A DNA stretch of 64,000 nucleotides from Pediococcus stilesii (lineage in GTDB: Bacteria; Bacillota; Bacilli; Lactobacillales; Lactobacillaceae): assembly GCF_001437075.1 (NCBI RefSeq), contig NZ_JQBX01000005.1, positions 48,292 through 112,291 on the forward strand, written 5' to 3'. Shown here piece by piece: positions 17,968 to 26,976 of the stretch; positions within the stretch are counted from its first letter, which is position 1, and the number at the start of each line of letters is the position of its first letter. Position numbers and translations under genes: made by a program. Below the pieces are notes generated by a model. That model ran no database searches. It was given only the letters and a program-made list of their open reading frames with translations, and was not told the DNA's origin.

Positions 17968-18753
17968 TTATCCTTTAGTCCACTCATCGATCGTTTTCCC
18001 ATCGGCGTCTTTAAACTTCAACCAACTATTGGTCCCCGCAAAATATAAAAACAAGCTAACTTCATTAACACTTTTTAACGTGATATCCTTCTTCGTTACA
18101 TAATTCTCAAAAGCATCTTGATGATCATCGCGCACCTTTTGTCCCATTTTAGCCGAAAAGCCGAGCGAACCGTCTTTATTTAATGGAGCTTCCTTTTTCA
18201 TCGTTGCACCGGCTCGGATAACCATTTCATTTCGCTTAATCCACTGAATTTCAGCTTTACTATCGGGAGTTTCAACATAAAACGGAACCACACTAACGGC
18301 AGCACTCCAACGATGTTGAGTCTTAACTGGCTTTCGTTTTGGTGCTTTAACCAAAAGGTGATCTCTTCCAAAACGATTGATGATAAATATCTGACGTTGA
18401 ACAAATTCAGTAATTAATTTTTGCATATTAGACGGAATTGGTTCTTCCTTGAACCTCCGCGGTAATTTGACTTCATTTTGTAAAGCAGCATTGATAAATC
18501 CTCGAAGTACATACCGCATCTCTAAACTAGAAGGAACTGTAAATAAGATCAATCGATCCCAATTTTTACCCTTTATGTCGAGCCCGGATTCAATTCTGAA
18601 AATATTTTCAATCCGCTCTTTAAGAATCAAAATCCCAATTCCTGCTTTTTTAATAACTGGTTTCTCGGTTTCTGAATAAATTCCAATTTGAATGCCTTCT
18701 TCTCTGGATACAATTCGTGTCACATTTTCTTCTAATTCGACGTTTAGCTTCAC
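17968..18753 (-). CDS. Unrecognised soluble protein (about 261 aa)
   Basis: I do not recognise the family. There is no signal peptide or membrane span; the sequence is mixed alpha/beta with a Lys-rich middle (KAPKRKPVKTQHRW) and a C-terminal segment LFLYFAGTNSWLKFKDADGK. The frame can be extended to an ATG at 18810, but a TATAAT on the minus strand lies within that extension, so I place the start at the GTG at 18753, with GGAG 10 bases before it. The start is uncertain. Monocistronic, between two terminators. Confidence 0.65.
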   Translation of the reverse strand: MKLNVELEENVTRIVSREEGIQIGIYSETEKPVIKKAGIGILILKERIENIFRIESGLDIKGKNWDRLILFTVPSSLEMRYVLRGFINAALQNEVKLPRRFKEEPIPSNMQKLITEFVQRQIFIINRFGRDHLLVKAPKRKPVKTQHRWSAAVSVVPFYVETPDSKAEIQWIKRNEMVIRAGATMKKEAPLNKDGSLGFSAKMGQKVRDDHQDAFENYVTKKDITLKSVNEVSLFLYFAGTNSWLKFKDADGKTIDEWTKG

Positions 18754-18781
18754 CGATACCACGCTCCATTGTTTTTCTTTT

Positions 18782-18787
18782 ATTATA
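18782..18787 (-). promoter_or_regulatory. -10 box of the 261-aa unknown gene
   Basis: TATAAT on the minus strand, about 30 bases before the proposed GTG start. The -35 is weak. Confidence 0.45.
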
Positions 18788-18842
18788 CCTAAGGATTCAA
18801 AAGTTAACATCGATAATGCTGTTTATATTTCCCGCTATGCAA

Positions 18843-18883
18843 TAAAAAAAGGCCCGTGACGTAATTTTTTTCGTCACAGACCC
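18843..18883 (-). terminator. Terminator of the purine permease gene
   Basis: On the minus strand GGGTCTGTGACG pairs, with G-T wobbles, to CGTCACGGGCCT and runs into seven T. Confidence 0.88.
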
Positions 18884-18969
18884 TTCCGCTGTACTTGAAA
18901 CAATATTGATATACGGAACCGCTAAAGTCACTCAACTTCGATCGTCCGCACAATTTTTATTGTATAACC

Positions 18970-20280
18970 TTATTCTGCTTCAACACCCTTATTTCCATTA
19001 AGTAAAATGTTCATAATGATTGCCGTGATACAGCCGACTACCATCCCATTGTCAATAATCGTTTGAACACTGGTTGGTAAGATATGGAAGAGCGTTGGTT
19101 GTGTCGTAACGCCTAATCCAATACCAATTGAAATTGCAATTACTAATAAGTTATTAACCGTCATTGGGACTTCAGATAGCATTTTTACTCCTTGAGCCCC
19201 TACCATACCAAACATGACTAGCATCGCGCCACCCAAGACAGAGGTTGGAATCAACGTCGCAATGGCACTAAACTTTGGAATTAATCCTAAAATTAACAAC
19301 ATTCCGGCTGAAAAATAAATTGGTTTGAGCTTCTTAATTCCGGACAACTGCACAATTCCAACGTTTTGAGAAAATGTTGAATATGGGAATGTATTAAAAA
19401 CTCCACCAAAAATGGCTGCAATTCCTTCTGAACGATAACCGCGTTTTAAGTCGTCTTCGGTTAATTTCCGATTTGTAATATCTGCCAATGCAAAGTAAAC
19501 ACCCGTTGATTCAATCATACAAGTCACGGCAGCAAGCAGCATCGTTAAAATGGAAGACCATTCGAATCGCGGTGTTGCAAAATGAAATGGCATTGGAATT
19601 TGAACCCATCCCGCCTGACTAATCGGCGTTAGATCGATTGAACCCATCATTACCGCAATCAGTGAACCAATCAAAATTCCTAACAAAACTGAAATTCGCT
19701 TAACAAAACCATGCGCAAATACTTGAATCAAAATAATGATCAGCGCTGTTAAAAATCCTAATATCAAATTAGAGCTGTTTCCAAAATTTTTATCTGCGAC
19801 GTTCCCGCCACCAATATTTTGAAATGCCACGGGAATTAACGTGAAACCAATTAACGTGATCAACGATCCTGTTACCACAGTTGGAAAAAATCTTCTCAAA
19901 CTGGCAAAAAGACCACTAATTAGGAATACAAAAACTCCGGCAGCAATAATTCCACCATACATGTATCCCCAACCAAGCGTGTTACCGATATGTTCCATTG
20001 GTGCTAAGTATTCAACAGCCGAACCCAAAACAACTGGTAAGGCAATTCCGGTTAACGGCGTCCTCTTAATTTGTAAAAAGGTCGCCACACCACACATAAA
20101 AATGTCCACTGAAATTAGATACGTCATCTGTTGTGCATCGAACTTTAATGCCGCTCCGATCAAAAGCGGAACCAAAATATCACCGGCGTACATCGCTAGT
20201 AAATGTTGAAAAGCCAGTAAAATTGTTTTTGGGGTTGATAAATTGATGCTTTCGGCCCCTTGATTTTGTAAATCGTTCAT
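18970..20280 (-). CDS. NCS2-family purine (xanthine/uric acid type) permease
   Basis: A 436-residue transporter with about 14 membrane segments. Seen: the NCS2 phrases AFQHLLAMYAGDILVPLLIG near the N-terminus, PLTGIALPVVLGSAVEYLAPM, and the conserved block MIESTGVYFALADITNR. It takes up nucleobases with protons. The xanthine-type (PbuX-like) assignment rests on likeness and on two PurBoxes upstream; uracil permease is less likely. The ATG at 20280 follows GTGGAGG. Single-gene unit with its own terminator. Confidence 0.88.
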   Translation of the reverse strand: MNDLQNQGAESINLSTPKTILLAFQHLLAMYAGDILVPLLIGAALKFDAQQMTYLISVDIFMCGVATFLQIKRTPLTGIALPVVLGSAVEYLAPMEHIGNTLGWGYMYGGIIAAGVFVFLISGLFASLRRFFPTVVTGSLITLIGFTLIPVAFQNIGGGNVADKNFGNSSNLILGFLTALIIILIQVFAHGFVKRISVLLGILIGSLIAVMMGSIDLTPISQAGWVQIPMPFHFATPRFEWSSILTMLLAAVTCMIESTGVYFALADITNRKLTEDDLKRGYRSEGIAAIFGGVFNTFPYSTFSQNVGIVQLSGIKKLKPIYFSAGMLLILGLIPKFSAIATLIPTSVLGGAMLVMFGMVGAQGVKMLSEVPMTVNNLLVIAISIGIGLGVTTQPTLFHILPTSVQTIIDNGMVVGCITAIIMNILLNGNKGVEAE

Positions 20281-20316
20281 GTTTTCCTCCACTATCCGTT
20301 CATTAATTACTTTCAA

Positions 20317-20363
20317 CGAACATTTTATCATATAAATTAATTTTATAAAACATATAAACGAAC
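20317..20363 (-). promoter_or_regulatory. Two PurBoxes upstream of the purine permease gene
   Basis: ACGAACATT occurs twice on the plus strand with CGAAC cores at 20317-20321 and 20359-20363, 42 bases apart. This fits the Gram-positive PurR box (CGAA core in an A/T-rich setting). The same core precedes purE. Confidence 0.65.
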
Positions 20364-20372
20364 ATTAAAGCG

Positions 20373-20386
20373 TTAAAACGTTTTAA
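20373..20386. promoter_or_regulatory. Perfect 14-bp palindrome, possible LacI-type operator
   Basis: TTAAAACGTTTTAA with a central CG sits in the intergenic region between the divergent purine permease and pepD genes. No known regulator of these genes uses such a site as far as I know. It may be chance in an A/T-rich region. Confidence 0.35.
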
Positions 20387-20436
20387 TAATTCGTTTTCAA
20401 TTCAAACAGTCCACTTTCCGTTTCCACAAAAAGGGA

Positions 20437-20442
20437 TATAAT
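20437..20442 (+). promoter_or_regulatory. pepD -10 box
   Basis: TATAAT 34 bases before the ATG. A weak -35 (TTTCCG) lies at 16-base spacing. Confidence 0.5.
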
Positions 20443-20476
20443 AGGGTACAAACCATAAAGGAGTTGTTTTAAGTTT

Positions 20477-21883
20477 ATGAGTAAAAAAATTCAAGGATCT
20501 TGTACGACAATTTTAGTTGGTAAAAATGCGTCAATTGATGGTTCGACCATTATTTCACGTAATGACGATGGCCACGAGGCTCTTGATCCACAACGTTTCG
20601 TAGTGGTTAATCCAGAAGATCAACCTCAAAATTATCAATCAGTCATCAGTGGTGTGAAAATTAAATTACCCGAAAATCCACTTCGTTATACATCAATGCC
20701 AAACTCGATTTTAACGAATGGTATTTGGCCTGCCGCTGGTATCAATAGTGAGAACGTCGGAATGTCGGCCACCGAAACCATCACTACTAACTCACGTGTG
20801 CTTGGAATCGATCCCTACGTTGAAGGCGGAATTGGTGAAGAAGATATCGTTACTTTAGTCCTCCCATACATCCATAGCGCCAAAGATGGTGTTCTTCGTT
20901 TGGGTGCCCTATTAGAAGAATTCGGAACTTACGAACCTAACGGCATTGCCTTTAATGACAACGAAGAAGTTTGGTGGCTTGAAACAATTGGTGGACACCA
21001 TTGGGCTGCGGTTCGTATCCCAGATGATGCTTATGTAGTTGCTCCTAATCGGATGAACATTGATAATTTTGACTTCGATTCTGATGACACGCTTTGTTCA
21101 GACGATTTAAAAGATTTGATTGACAAATATCAGTTAAACCCTGACTTTGATGGCTATAATTTCCGCCATATCTTCGGAAGCGCATCAATTAAGGATACTG
21201 TTTATAATAACCCCCGTACATGGTATGGTCAAAAGTATTTTAATCCAGAAATTAAACATGACCCAATGGAGCAAGACTTACCTTTCATTTGCCATGCTAG
21301 TAAAAAAATTGCAATCGAAGACGTTAAGTTTGTACTAAGCTCTCATTTTGAAAATACTGAATACGACCCATACGGTAACGGCACCGAAGATCAAAAAACG
21401 CTTTTCCGTCCGATCGGTATTAATCGAAATCACAATGTTCACATTATTCAAATTCGTAACAACGTTCCGGCTGAAATTGCTGGTATCCACTGGTTGGCCT
21501 ACGGTGCAAATACATTCAATACAGTTGTGCCATTTTACGCAAACGTCAACGACACCCCTGCCGTTTATAAAAACGCGACAGGAACATTTGATATGAACAA
21601 TATGTACTGGTTGAGCTGTACAACTGCATTGCTTGGTGATACCGACTACGATCTTTACGTGGACCTTCGAAACACCTTCGAACTTGAAGCAACCGGTGTT
21701 TACCGTCAAATTCAAAATGAAACTGATCAAAATTTGGCTGGTCAAACCGATATCGTTGCATATCTTGAAAAAGCCAACGAAGAAATGGCGAACGAATCAT
21801 TCACCCATCAAACGAAGTTACTTGGTGAAATGGTCACTTTAGGTTCAGCTCATATGAAACTTCGTTATAATCTTAACGATTAA
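20477..21883 (+). CDS. pepD: C69-family dipeptidase
   Basis: A 468-residue cytoplasmic dipeptidase of the PepDA type. Seen: the N-terminal-nucleophile region [25 protein letters not shown], with Cys9 as the expected nucleophile after removal of a short N-terminal stretch, and [24 protein letters not shown]. It releases free amino acids from dipeptides taken up from milk or plant protein. An AAAGGAG lies 13 bases before the ATG, slightly far. Monocistronic. Confidence 0.92.
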   Translation: MSKKIQGSCTTILVGKNASIDGSTIISRNDDGHEALDPQRFVVVNPEDQPQNYQSVISGVKIKLPENPLRYTSMPNSILTNGIWPAAGINSENVGMSATETITTNSRVLGIDPYVEGGIGEEDIVTLVLPYIHSAKDGVLRLGALLEEFGTYEPNGIAFNDNEEVWWLETIGGHHWAAVRIPDDAYVVAPNRMNIDNFDFDSDDTLCSDDLKDLIDKYQLNPDFDGYNFRHIFGSASIKDTVYNNPRTWYGQKYFNPEIKHDPMEQDLPFICHASKKIAIEDVKFVLSSHFENTEYDPYGNGTEDQKTLFRPIGINRNHNVHIIQIRNNVPAEIAGIHWLAYGANTFNTVVPFYANVNDTPAVYKNATGTFDMNNMYWLSCTTALLGDTDYDLYVDLRNTFELEATGVYRQIQNETDQNLAGQTDIVAYLEKANEEMANESFTHQTKLLGEMVTLGSAHMKLRYNLND

Positions 21884-21904
21884 TTTAGTCGACTACGATA
21901 ATTT

Positions 21905-21956
21905 AAAAATAGTGCTTAGGACAGACATGACCATGTCTTCCGAAGCACTATTTTTT
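21905..21956 (+). terminator. Bidirectional terminator between pepD and the ABC permease gene
   Basis: AATAGTGCTT and AAGCACTATT pair, with an inner AGACATG/CATGTCT stem, and T-runs on both sides. It serves pepD (+) and the ABC permease gene ending at 21983 (-). Confidence 0.88.
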
Positions 21957-21982
21957 GTTAGAAAGATTCTTGACCGGTATCC

Positions 21983-23200
21983 TTACTTTTTCTTCTTAAA
22001 AAACTTAAAAATTCCGGCATCGTTGTAGATAAGCACATTCTTTTTATAAGCTCGTGCACTAAAGAGCGTGAATACAATCATAAATCCTAGGTTAATCCCC
22101 AGCGAAATCAGTGCTTCCACTGTTCCAACTTGCCCAATTCCATAGCGGACCGGCATTACAATTGGACTAATAAACGGAATATAACTTAAAATTGACATTA
22201 ACAAAGTTGATCCTTCATTGACCATCAGTGCCGCAACATAACCAGCCATCGCCAAAAGTAAAATTGGTGTAAAAGCCTGGCCAACTTGCTCTGGATTAGA
22301 AACTAATGATCCACATAGTGCAGCTAAAATGGTATAAGAAACAATTCCGATAATGAAAAACGCCAACATAATCAATAAGAATGATCCATCAAATTGATTC
22401 CACGGGATGGCTTTGACAAAATCATTTAATATCGTGATTCGATCTCTGAACATCCAGACACCCAACGCAATCACCCCGTATAAGAGTAGTTGAAGAATTA
22501 CTAGTGTGGCCATTCCAACGAGCTTACCATAAAATTGAGTTTTAGCCTTCACTGCGGTTAAAATGGATTCTTCGATCCGCGATCCCTTTTCCGTTCCAAT
22601 TTCCTGTGCGACGATACTTCCGTAACTCATTAAAAAGATGTACATCGCGAATCCTACGACTTGAGCAAGCATCATCTTCAGATCATCACTTTTACTATTA
22701 TCGATTTTCATTTTTCCATCGCTAAAGGCCACCGTTTCTTTTTTTAAATTCGGGGTCATGAGCAATTGACGCAATTGTTTTTGATTCAGCCCTAAAGATT
22801 GAGCTACCATTGCCGTATTGATCGTTGATAGGTTGGACTGGATTGATTTAGAATCAACATTATCTCCATTTTTACTGGTTAAAAGCTGTGAACTATTATT
22901 CTTTAGATTAACCAATAAAATCCCGTCAACATCTTCGTTTTTTAAAGCCGTTTGAGCTTTTTGATTATTTTCGTAGCTCTTATATGTAACCTGATTGTTA
23001 TTTTGCGCTTTTAATGCCGTTGTAATAGCATTTGGCGCAACCACCGCGACCATATCATTCTTATTGGTGGAATTACTATACCAACTGATTCCACTAATAA
23101 ACAGCAGGCCCAGCAACGGTGCTAAGACGAGCATCCACCAGCTGAAACTTTTTAAGTTCTTTTTGACAACTTGATTGGCAATTAGGCTTAATTTACGCAT
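21983..23200 (-). CDS. ABC-2 type exporter permease (YhaP/NatB-like)
   Basis: About 405 residues: one N-terminal membrane span, a large extracellular loop of about 130 residues, then five to six spans. This layout and the segment YGSIVAQEIGTEKGSRIEESILTAVKAKTQFYGKL fit NatB/YhaP permeases. I place the start at the ATG at 23200; the frame also allows GTG at 23212. It overlaps the ATPase gene and forms its membrane partner. Substrate not known: Na+, drugs or peptides have been proposed for the family. Confidence 0.85.
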   Translation of the reverse strand: MRKLSLIANQVVKKNLKSFSWWMLVLAPLLGLLFISGISWYSNSTNKNDMVAVVAPNAITTALKAQNNNQVTYKSYENNQKAQTALKNEDVDGILLVNLKNNSSQLLTSKNGDNVDSKSIQSNLSTINTAMVAQSLGLNQKQLRQLLMTPNLKKETVAFSDGKMKIDNSKSDDLKMMLAQVVGFAMYIFLMSYGSIVAQEIGTEKGSRIEESILTAVKAKTQFYGKLVGMATLVILQLLLYGVIALGVWMFRDRITILNDFVKAIPWNQFDGSFLLIMLAFFIIGIVSYTILAALCGSLVSNPEQVGQAFTPILLLAMAGYVAALMVNEGSTLLMSILSYIPFISPIVMPVRYGIGQVGTVEALISLGINLGFMIVFTLFSARAYKKNVLIYNDAGIFKFFKKKK

Positions 23201-24092
23201 TTTGGTCACCAACTTTCATTCTGAAAATCTCATCCAGTGTAGGTGGTTGCTGGCTAAATTCTTTAATAAAGCCATTTCGAGTAACCGCCTTGAAAATATT
23301 GGGACCTTCAGCAGCATCACTAATCTCTAAAATAAACCGATCACCACTTTTTTGAACGGCTTGAACGCCCGCCAACTTTTGAAGCTCTTCCTGCGTAATC
23401 CCATCATTTTTAATATAGATTCTCGTATCACCATAATGATTACGAACTTCAGCAACTGTCCCATTTAAAACGACTTGTCCATTGCGGAGCATTACCAAAT
23501 TGTCTGATAAATCTTCCACATTAGTCATATCGTGACTAGAAAAAATAATTGCCGTTCCATTTTTCTGAAGAAACCGAATACCATCTTTTAGCAACCCAGC
23601 GTTAACCGGATCTAGTCCCGAAAACGGTTCGTCTAATATTGCTAGTTTTGGCATAAAAATTAAAGCAGCAATTAGTTGCACTTTCTGTTGATTTCCTTTC
23701 GATAAATTTTTAATCTTATCTTTTCGACTTCCTTTAACTTGGAAGCGGTCCATCCATTGGTCAATCTTTGATAGCACTTCACGTCGTTTCATTCCATGTA
23801 ACTGACCAAAGAATAAAATTTGTTCCTCAACGGTCATTTTAGGATATAATCCGCGTTCTTCGGGCAAATAGCCGATAAAGTCGCGATTAATTTGACTAAT
23901 TGGCCGTCCATTCCAAGTAATCGTCCCCTCATCTGGACTCAAAAAATCTAAAATCATTCGAAAAGTGGTCGTTTTCCCAGCACCATTTTGACCAATTAAA
24001 CCCAAAATTTTTCCACGTTCCACAACAAAACTTTCATTTGAAACCGCTATGTTTCCTCCAAAACTCTTGCTCACATTCTTAATTTCCAGCAT
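23193..24092 (-). CDS. ABC exporter ATPase (YhaQ/NatA-like)
   Basis: A 299-residue ATPase with Walker A GQNGAGKT (34-41), signature LSKGNQQKV, Walker B LAILDEPFSGLDP and a C-terminal extension of about 90 residues typical of the NatA/YhaQ branch. It drives the permease encoded downstream. RBS GGGGGAG precedes the ATG. It follows the LacI-family regulator gene by 14 bases, so the two are probably cotranscribed. Confidence 0.88.
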   Translation of the reverse strand: MLEIKNVSKSFGGNIAVSNESFVVERGKILGLIGQNGAGKTTTFRMILDFLSPDEGTITWNGRPISQINRDFIGYLPEERGLYPKMTVEEQILFFGQLHGMKRREVLSKIDQWMDRFQVKGSRKDKIKNLSKGNQQKVQLIAALIFMPKLAILDEPFSGLDPVNAGLLKDGIRFLQKNGTAIIFSSHDMTNVEDLSDNLVMLRNGQVVLNGTVAEVRNHYGDTRIYIKNDGITQEELQKLAGVQAVQKSGDRFILEISDAAEGPNIFKAVTRNGFIKEFSQQPPTLDEIFRMKVGDQNA

Positions 24093-24106
24093 CTAACCTA
24101 CTCCCC

Positions 24107-25081
24107 CTATTCAAACTTCGAATCAATTATAACTTCTTGTTGAACCTCTTCGTCGCTATTCAATCCCTGAATCATTAGTTCTGCTGAACTTGCTCCCATT
24201 AAAAATGGTCGCTGGGTTACTAAGTGTAAATTAGGATCTAACTGTGTCACCATTTTAGTATCCGCAAATCCAGTAATTGCCAAATGGCGATCCTCTATCC
24301 GCGACTTCATTGTTAGACTTGGAACGAATTCTAGCAGCCATCTTTCTTTTAACGCAAAAATTAAAGTATCTTCTTTAACTCTATCAATCTTTTGAACGAG
24401 TTCTTTAAATATCGCCGACTGATTATATGAATTCTCGTCAATTTGGATAATATCAACATCATCAGTTAACGATTTGATTCCGCGATAACGTTCCAAACGT
24501 GAACTAACTGAATTTAATTCAGATGTTAATACCACCACATGTTTATAACCTTGGTCCAAAAAGAATTTTGTCGCAGTGCGTGCTGACTGATAATTATCTG
24601 CGATTACCTGTGGCCAAGGGCTTGATTGGAAGCCTCGATCGACAACAACGATCGGAATCTTGCGACCAAGTGATTCTTGGACAATATGAGAATTATTGAT
24701 TGGTTGAATAATCAGCCCGTCAAACATTCGACTTCCAATCGTTTTAAGGAGTTTTTGCTCACGCGCAGCATCTGAATTAGAATCAAACATCACCGCTATG
24801 TAACCCTTACTTTCAAGCATGGAACTGACACCTTTAAATAATTCCGTTGAAAAATAGTCATCAATATTTGAAATTAAAACGGCAATCATCTTGCTCGATT
24901 TTGTAATCATTTGTCTTGCTACTAAATTTGGAACATAATTTAATTTTGTAATTGCATCTTGCACTTTTTCGGCCGTCTTTTCAGACATTCGACTTAGATC
25001 GTGATTTAAGTAACGTGATACCGTCGCTGTTGAAACACCGGCCAAGGCTGCCACGTCTTTAATATTTGCTTTCTTTGTCAT
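24107..25081 (-). CDS. LacI-family transcriptional regulator
   Basis: A 324-residue repressor-type protein: an N-terminal HTH with hinge (NIKDVAALAGVSTATVSRYLN), then a periplasmic-binding-type ligand domain (MIAVLISNIDDYFSTELFKGVSS, FDGLIIQPINN, IPIVVVDRGFQSSPWPQVIADNYQSA). The sequence recalls KdgR-type sugar-acid regulators. It binds a CG-centred palindrome and a sugar or sugar-phosphate effector. Its direct partner genes encode an exporter, not a sugar pathway, which is unusual. It is a candidate controller of the operon at 37320-41815. RBS GGTGG precedes the ATG. Confidence 0.92.
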   Translation of the reverse strand: MTKKANIKDVAALAGVSTATVSRYLNHDLSRMSEKTAEKVQDAITKLNYVPNLVARQMITKSSKMIAVLISNIDDYFSTELFKGVSSMLESKGYIAVMFDSNSDAAREQKLLKTIGSRMFDGLIIQPINNSHIVQESLGRKIPIVVVDRGFQSSPWPQVIADNYQSARTATKFFLDQGYKHVVVLTSELNSVSSRLERYRGIKSLTDDVDIIQIDENSYNQSAIFKELVQKIDRVKEDTLIFALKERWLLEFVPSLTMKSRIEDRHLAITGFADTKMVTQLDPNLHLVTQRPFLMGASSAELMIQGLNSDEEVQQEVIIDSKFE

Positions 25082-25107
25082 TTATCCACCATCTATCATT
25101 GAGTATT

Positions 25108-25126
25108 AATGCTTTATTATAGCATT
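25108..25126 (-). promoter_or_regulatory. Inverted repeat over the -10 of the lacI-family gene
   Basis: AATGCT, seven bases, AGCATT overlaps an extended -10 (TGCTATAAT on the minus strand), so a protein bound there could block transcription. It lacks the central CG expected for LacI operators. Confidence 0.4.
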
Positions 25127-25174
25127 GGTTGCGTTTTATTATATATAGTACACGGAAAGAAGTTAAACACTCGA

Positions 25175-25208
25175 AACGAAAAAGCTGAACTTTTGGAGTT
25201 CAGCTTTT
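25175..25208 (-). terminator. Terminator overlapping the stop of the XRE pseudogene
   Basis: On the minus strand AAAAGCTGAACT pairs with AGTTCAGCTTTT and continues in T. It shares bases with the last codons of the frame. Confidence 0.8.
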
Positions 25209-25543
25209 ACCATCTAGTAACCTTATTATATCAATGATGTTTTTACTCAGTTCTTCAGATTTCAAATCATCCATCTCTTCTAAAATGCTTAAAAGTTTTG
25301 TTAAATAAAGTCCCCGTTTTTGTGTTTTTTCTTCATTAACTTGGAGTAGTTCAATCACCGATAGTCCCATCGCACTTGAAATCGCTTCAATATTTTCCCA
25401 GCTAATATTTTGATTATCTGTCCGTTCAATCCGCGAAATAAAGTTGACCGATAAATCACTCTTTTCAGCGAGTGTTTCTTGGTCATATGGCTGTTCTTGC
25501 GGACTTGTTTAATCAGTTTCCCTATATTTATATTTGCACTCAT
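25200..25543 (-). pseudogene. XRE-family regulator broken by a one-base deletion
   Basis: From the ATG at 25543 (GAGGTG upstream) the frame reads MSANINIGKLIKQVRK, then breaks. Shifting frame just after codon 16 restores PYDQETLAEKSDLSVNFISR and then a full HTH and C-terminus ending in LLDGKS at 25200. Adding one G (AAGGAACAG for AAGAACAG near 25491-25498) would give an intact 114-residue XRE protein. A real mutation or a sequencing error are both possible. Inverted repeat TATAACA/TGTTATA covers its RBS. Confidence 0.75.
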
Positions 25544-25566
25544 ATAACACCTCACGACTTGTTATA
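25543..25566 (-). promoter_or_regulatory. Inverted repeat upstream of the XRE pseudogene
   Basis: TATAACA (25543-25549) and TGTTATA (25560-25566) with 10 bases between, over the RBS. A plausible autoregulatory site for the former regulator. Confidence 0.4.
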
Positions 25567-25642
25567 TGTTGACAATAAAGGTTTTGTTCACCGATTATAA
25601 CAAAATATAAGAATAGTCGTAATATGTATATATGTTTAAATA

Positions 25643-25688
25643 ATAAAATACCGTTTACTTCATCTCGAAGTAAACGGTATTTTTCTTT
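25643..25688 (-). terminator. Terminator of the pur operon
   Basis: AATACCGTTTACTTC pairs with GAAGTAAACGGTATT, a 15-bp perfect stem with a 5-base loop and T-runs on both sides. It lies just past purD. Confidence 0.92.
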
Positions 25689-25701
25689 TAGCTAAATTTA
25701 A

Positions 25702-26961
25702 TTACTGCTTGCCTTTATTTCCAATATCATGTCGATAACGCAATCCATCGAGCTGTTGCTGGTTAAGCCAACCATATATCCTATCTTGTGCTTGTTGAAT
25801 ATCTGGAGCAGCGGTTGTTAAACACAGCACCCGACCACCATTGCTAACCAACATTCCATCTTGTCTTTTCACCCCTGAGTAATCCACATTGATATCTCTG
25901 GGTAGATTTTCAAATGATGTCAGTGGAACTCCACTTCCTGAACTCTGTGGATAACTTTCCGAACTAATCACTACGCCGAGATAAGTTTGATCAGTTTGCC
26001 ACGTTGGAACCACTTTTTCGTGATGCAAAAGTCCTTGTAACAGCTCATACAAGTCACTTTGTAATTGTGGTAAAACGACAACCGTCTCTGGATCGCCAAG
26101 TCGAACATTAAATTCAATTACCTTTGGTCCATCGGTGGTTAGAATTAATCCTGCATATAATACTCCACAAAATGGGATGCTATCTTGCTTTAACGCATGC
26201 ACAATTGGTTGAATTATTTTTTCAATTCCAATTTGTGTTAAATTCTCTGGAAACTGACGTAATGGACTATAAGCACCCATTCCACCAGTATTGGGACCAC
26301 GATCATTATCAAAAGCAGCTTTGTGATCCTGCGATAGTGGCATTGGAATAATTTGTTCATCATTAACAAAGGCCATCAACGAAAATTCTTGTCCTTGTAA
26401 AAATTCCTCAACAATAATCGAATCAGTTCCAAATTGATGGTTTCCCAACATATTATGAACGGTCGTTGAAGCAGTTGCATAATCCTCCGCAATTACAACG
26501 CCCTTCCCCGCGGCTAAGCCATTAGCTTTAATCACAATTGGATAAGTTACGTTTTCTACAGCCTTGATTGCCGTAATTTCATCCGTATAACTTTCGTATC
26601 TAGCCGTTGGAACTTCGGCTTTTTGCATCACTTCTTTGGCGAACGTTTTAGAACCCTCTAGGGCCGCGGCCATTTTGGTTGGTCCAAAAATATTTTGTCC
26701 TATCACGTTAAAGCGGTCAACAATTCCCTTTTGGAGTGGCAATTCAGGTCCAACAATCGTTAAATCGATTTGATTTTTTTCCGCAAATCCCACTAATTGA
26801 TCAAATTCTAGTTCATTAATTTTAACAGTTTCGAGATTAGGTTCACTCATCCCCGCATTTCCAGGTGCACAAAAGACTTTATCCACCTGTGGACTCAGTA
26901 ATAACTGACGACACAACGCATGCTCACGTGCCCCACTTCCAACAACTAAAACCTTTGCCAT
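25702..26961 (-). CDS. purD: Phosphoribosylamine--glycine ligase (GAR synthetase)
   Basis: A 419-residue ATP-grasp enzyme for step 2 of purine synthesis. Seen: VLVVGSGAREHALCRQL at the N-terminus, KANGLAAGKGVVIAEDY (ATP-binding), VIEFNVRLGDPET (metal ligands). It joins glycine to phosphoribosylamine made by PurF. Last gene of the operon, 15 bases after purH; RBS GGGAGG. Confidence 0.97.
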   Translation of the reverse strand: MAKVLVVGSGAREHALCRQLLLSPQVDKVFCAPGNAGMSEPNLETVKINELEFDQLVGFAEKNQIDLTIVGPELPLQKGIVDRFNVIGQNIFGPTKMAAALEGSKTFAKEVMQKAEVPTARYESYTDEITAIKAVENVTYPIVIKANGLAAGKGVVIAEDYATASTTVHNMLGNHQFGTDSIIVEEFLQGQEFSLMAFVNDEQIIPMPLSQDHKAAFDNDRGPNTGGMGAYSPLRQFPENLTQIGIEKIIQPIVHALKQDSIPFCGVLYAGLILTTDGPKVIEFNVRLGDPETVVVLPQLQSDLYELLQGLLHHEKVVPTWQTDQTYLGVVISSESYPQSSGSGVPLTSFENLPRDINVDYSGVKRQDGMLVSNGGRVLCLTTAAPDIQQAQDRIYGWLNQQQLDGLRYRHDIGNKGKQ

Positions 26962-26976
26962 ATCGTTCCTCCCGTT

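Noticed and set aside
21335..21800. Antisense and offset frames inside pepD
   Set aside because: They are by-products of pepD codon use; pepD is continuous and family-like.
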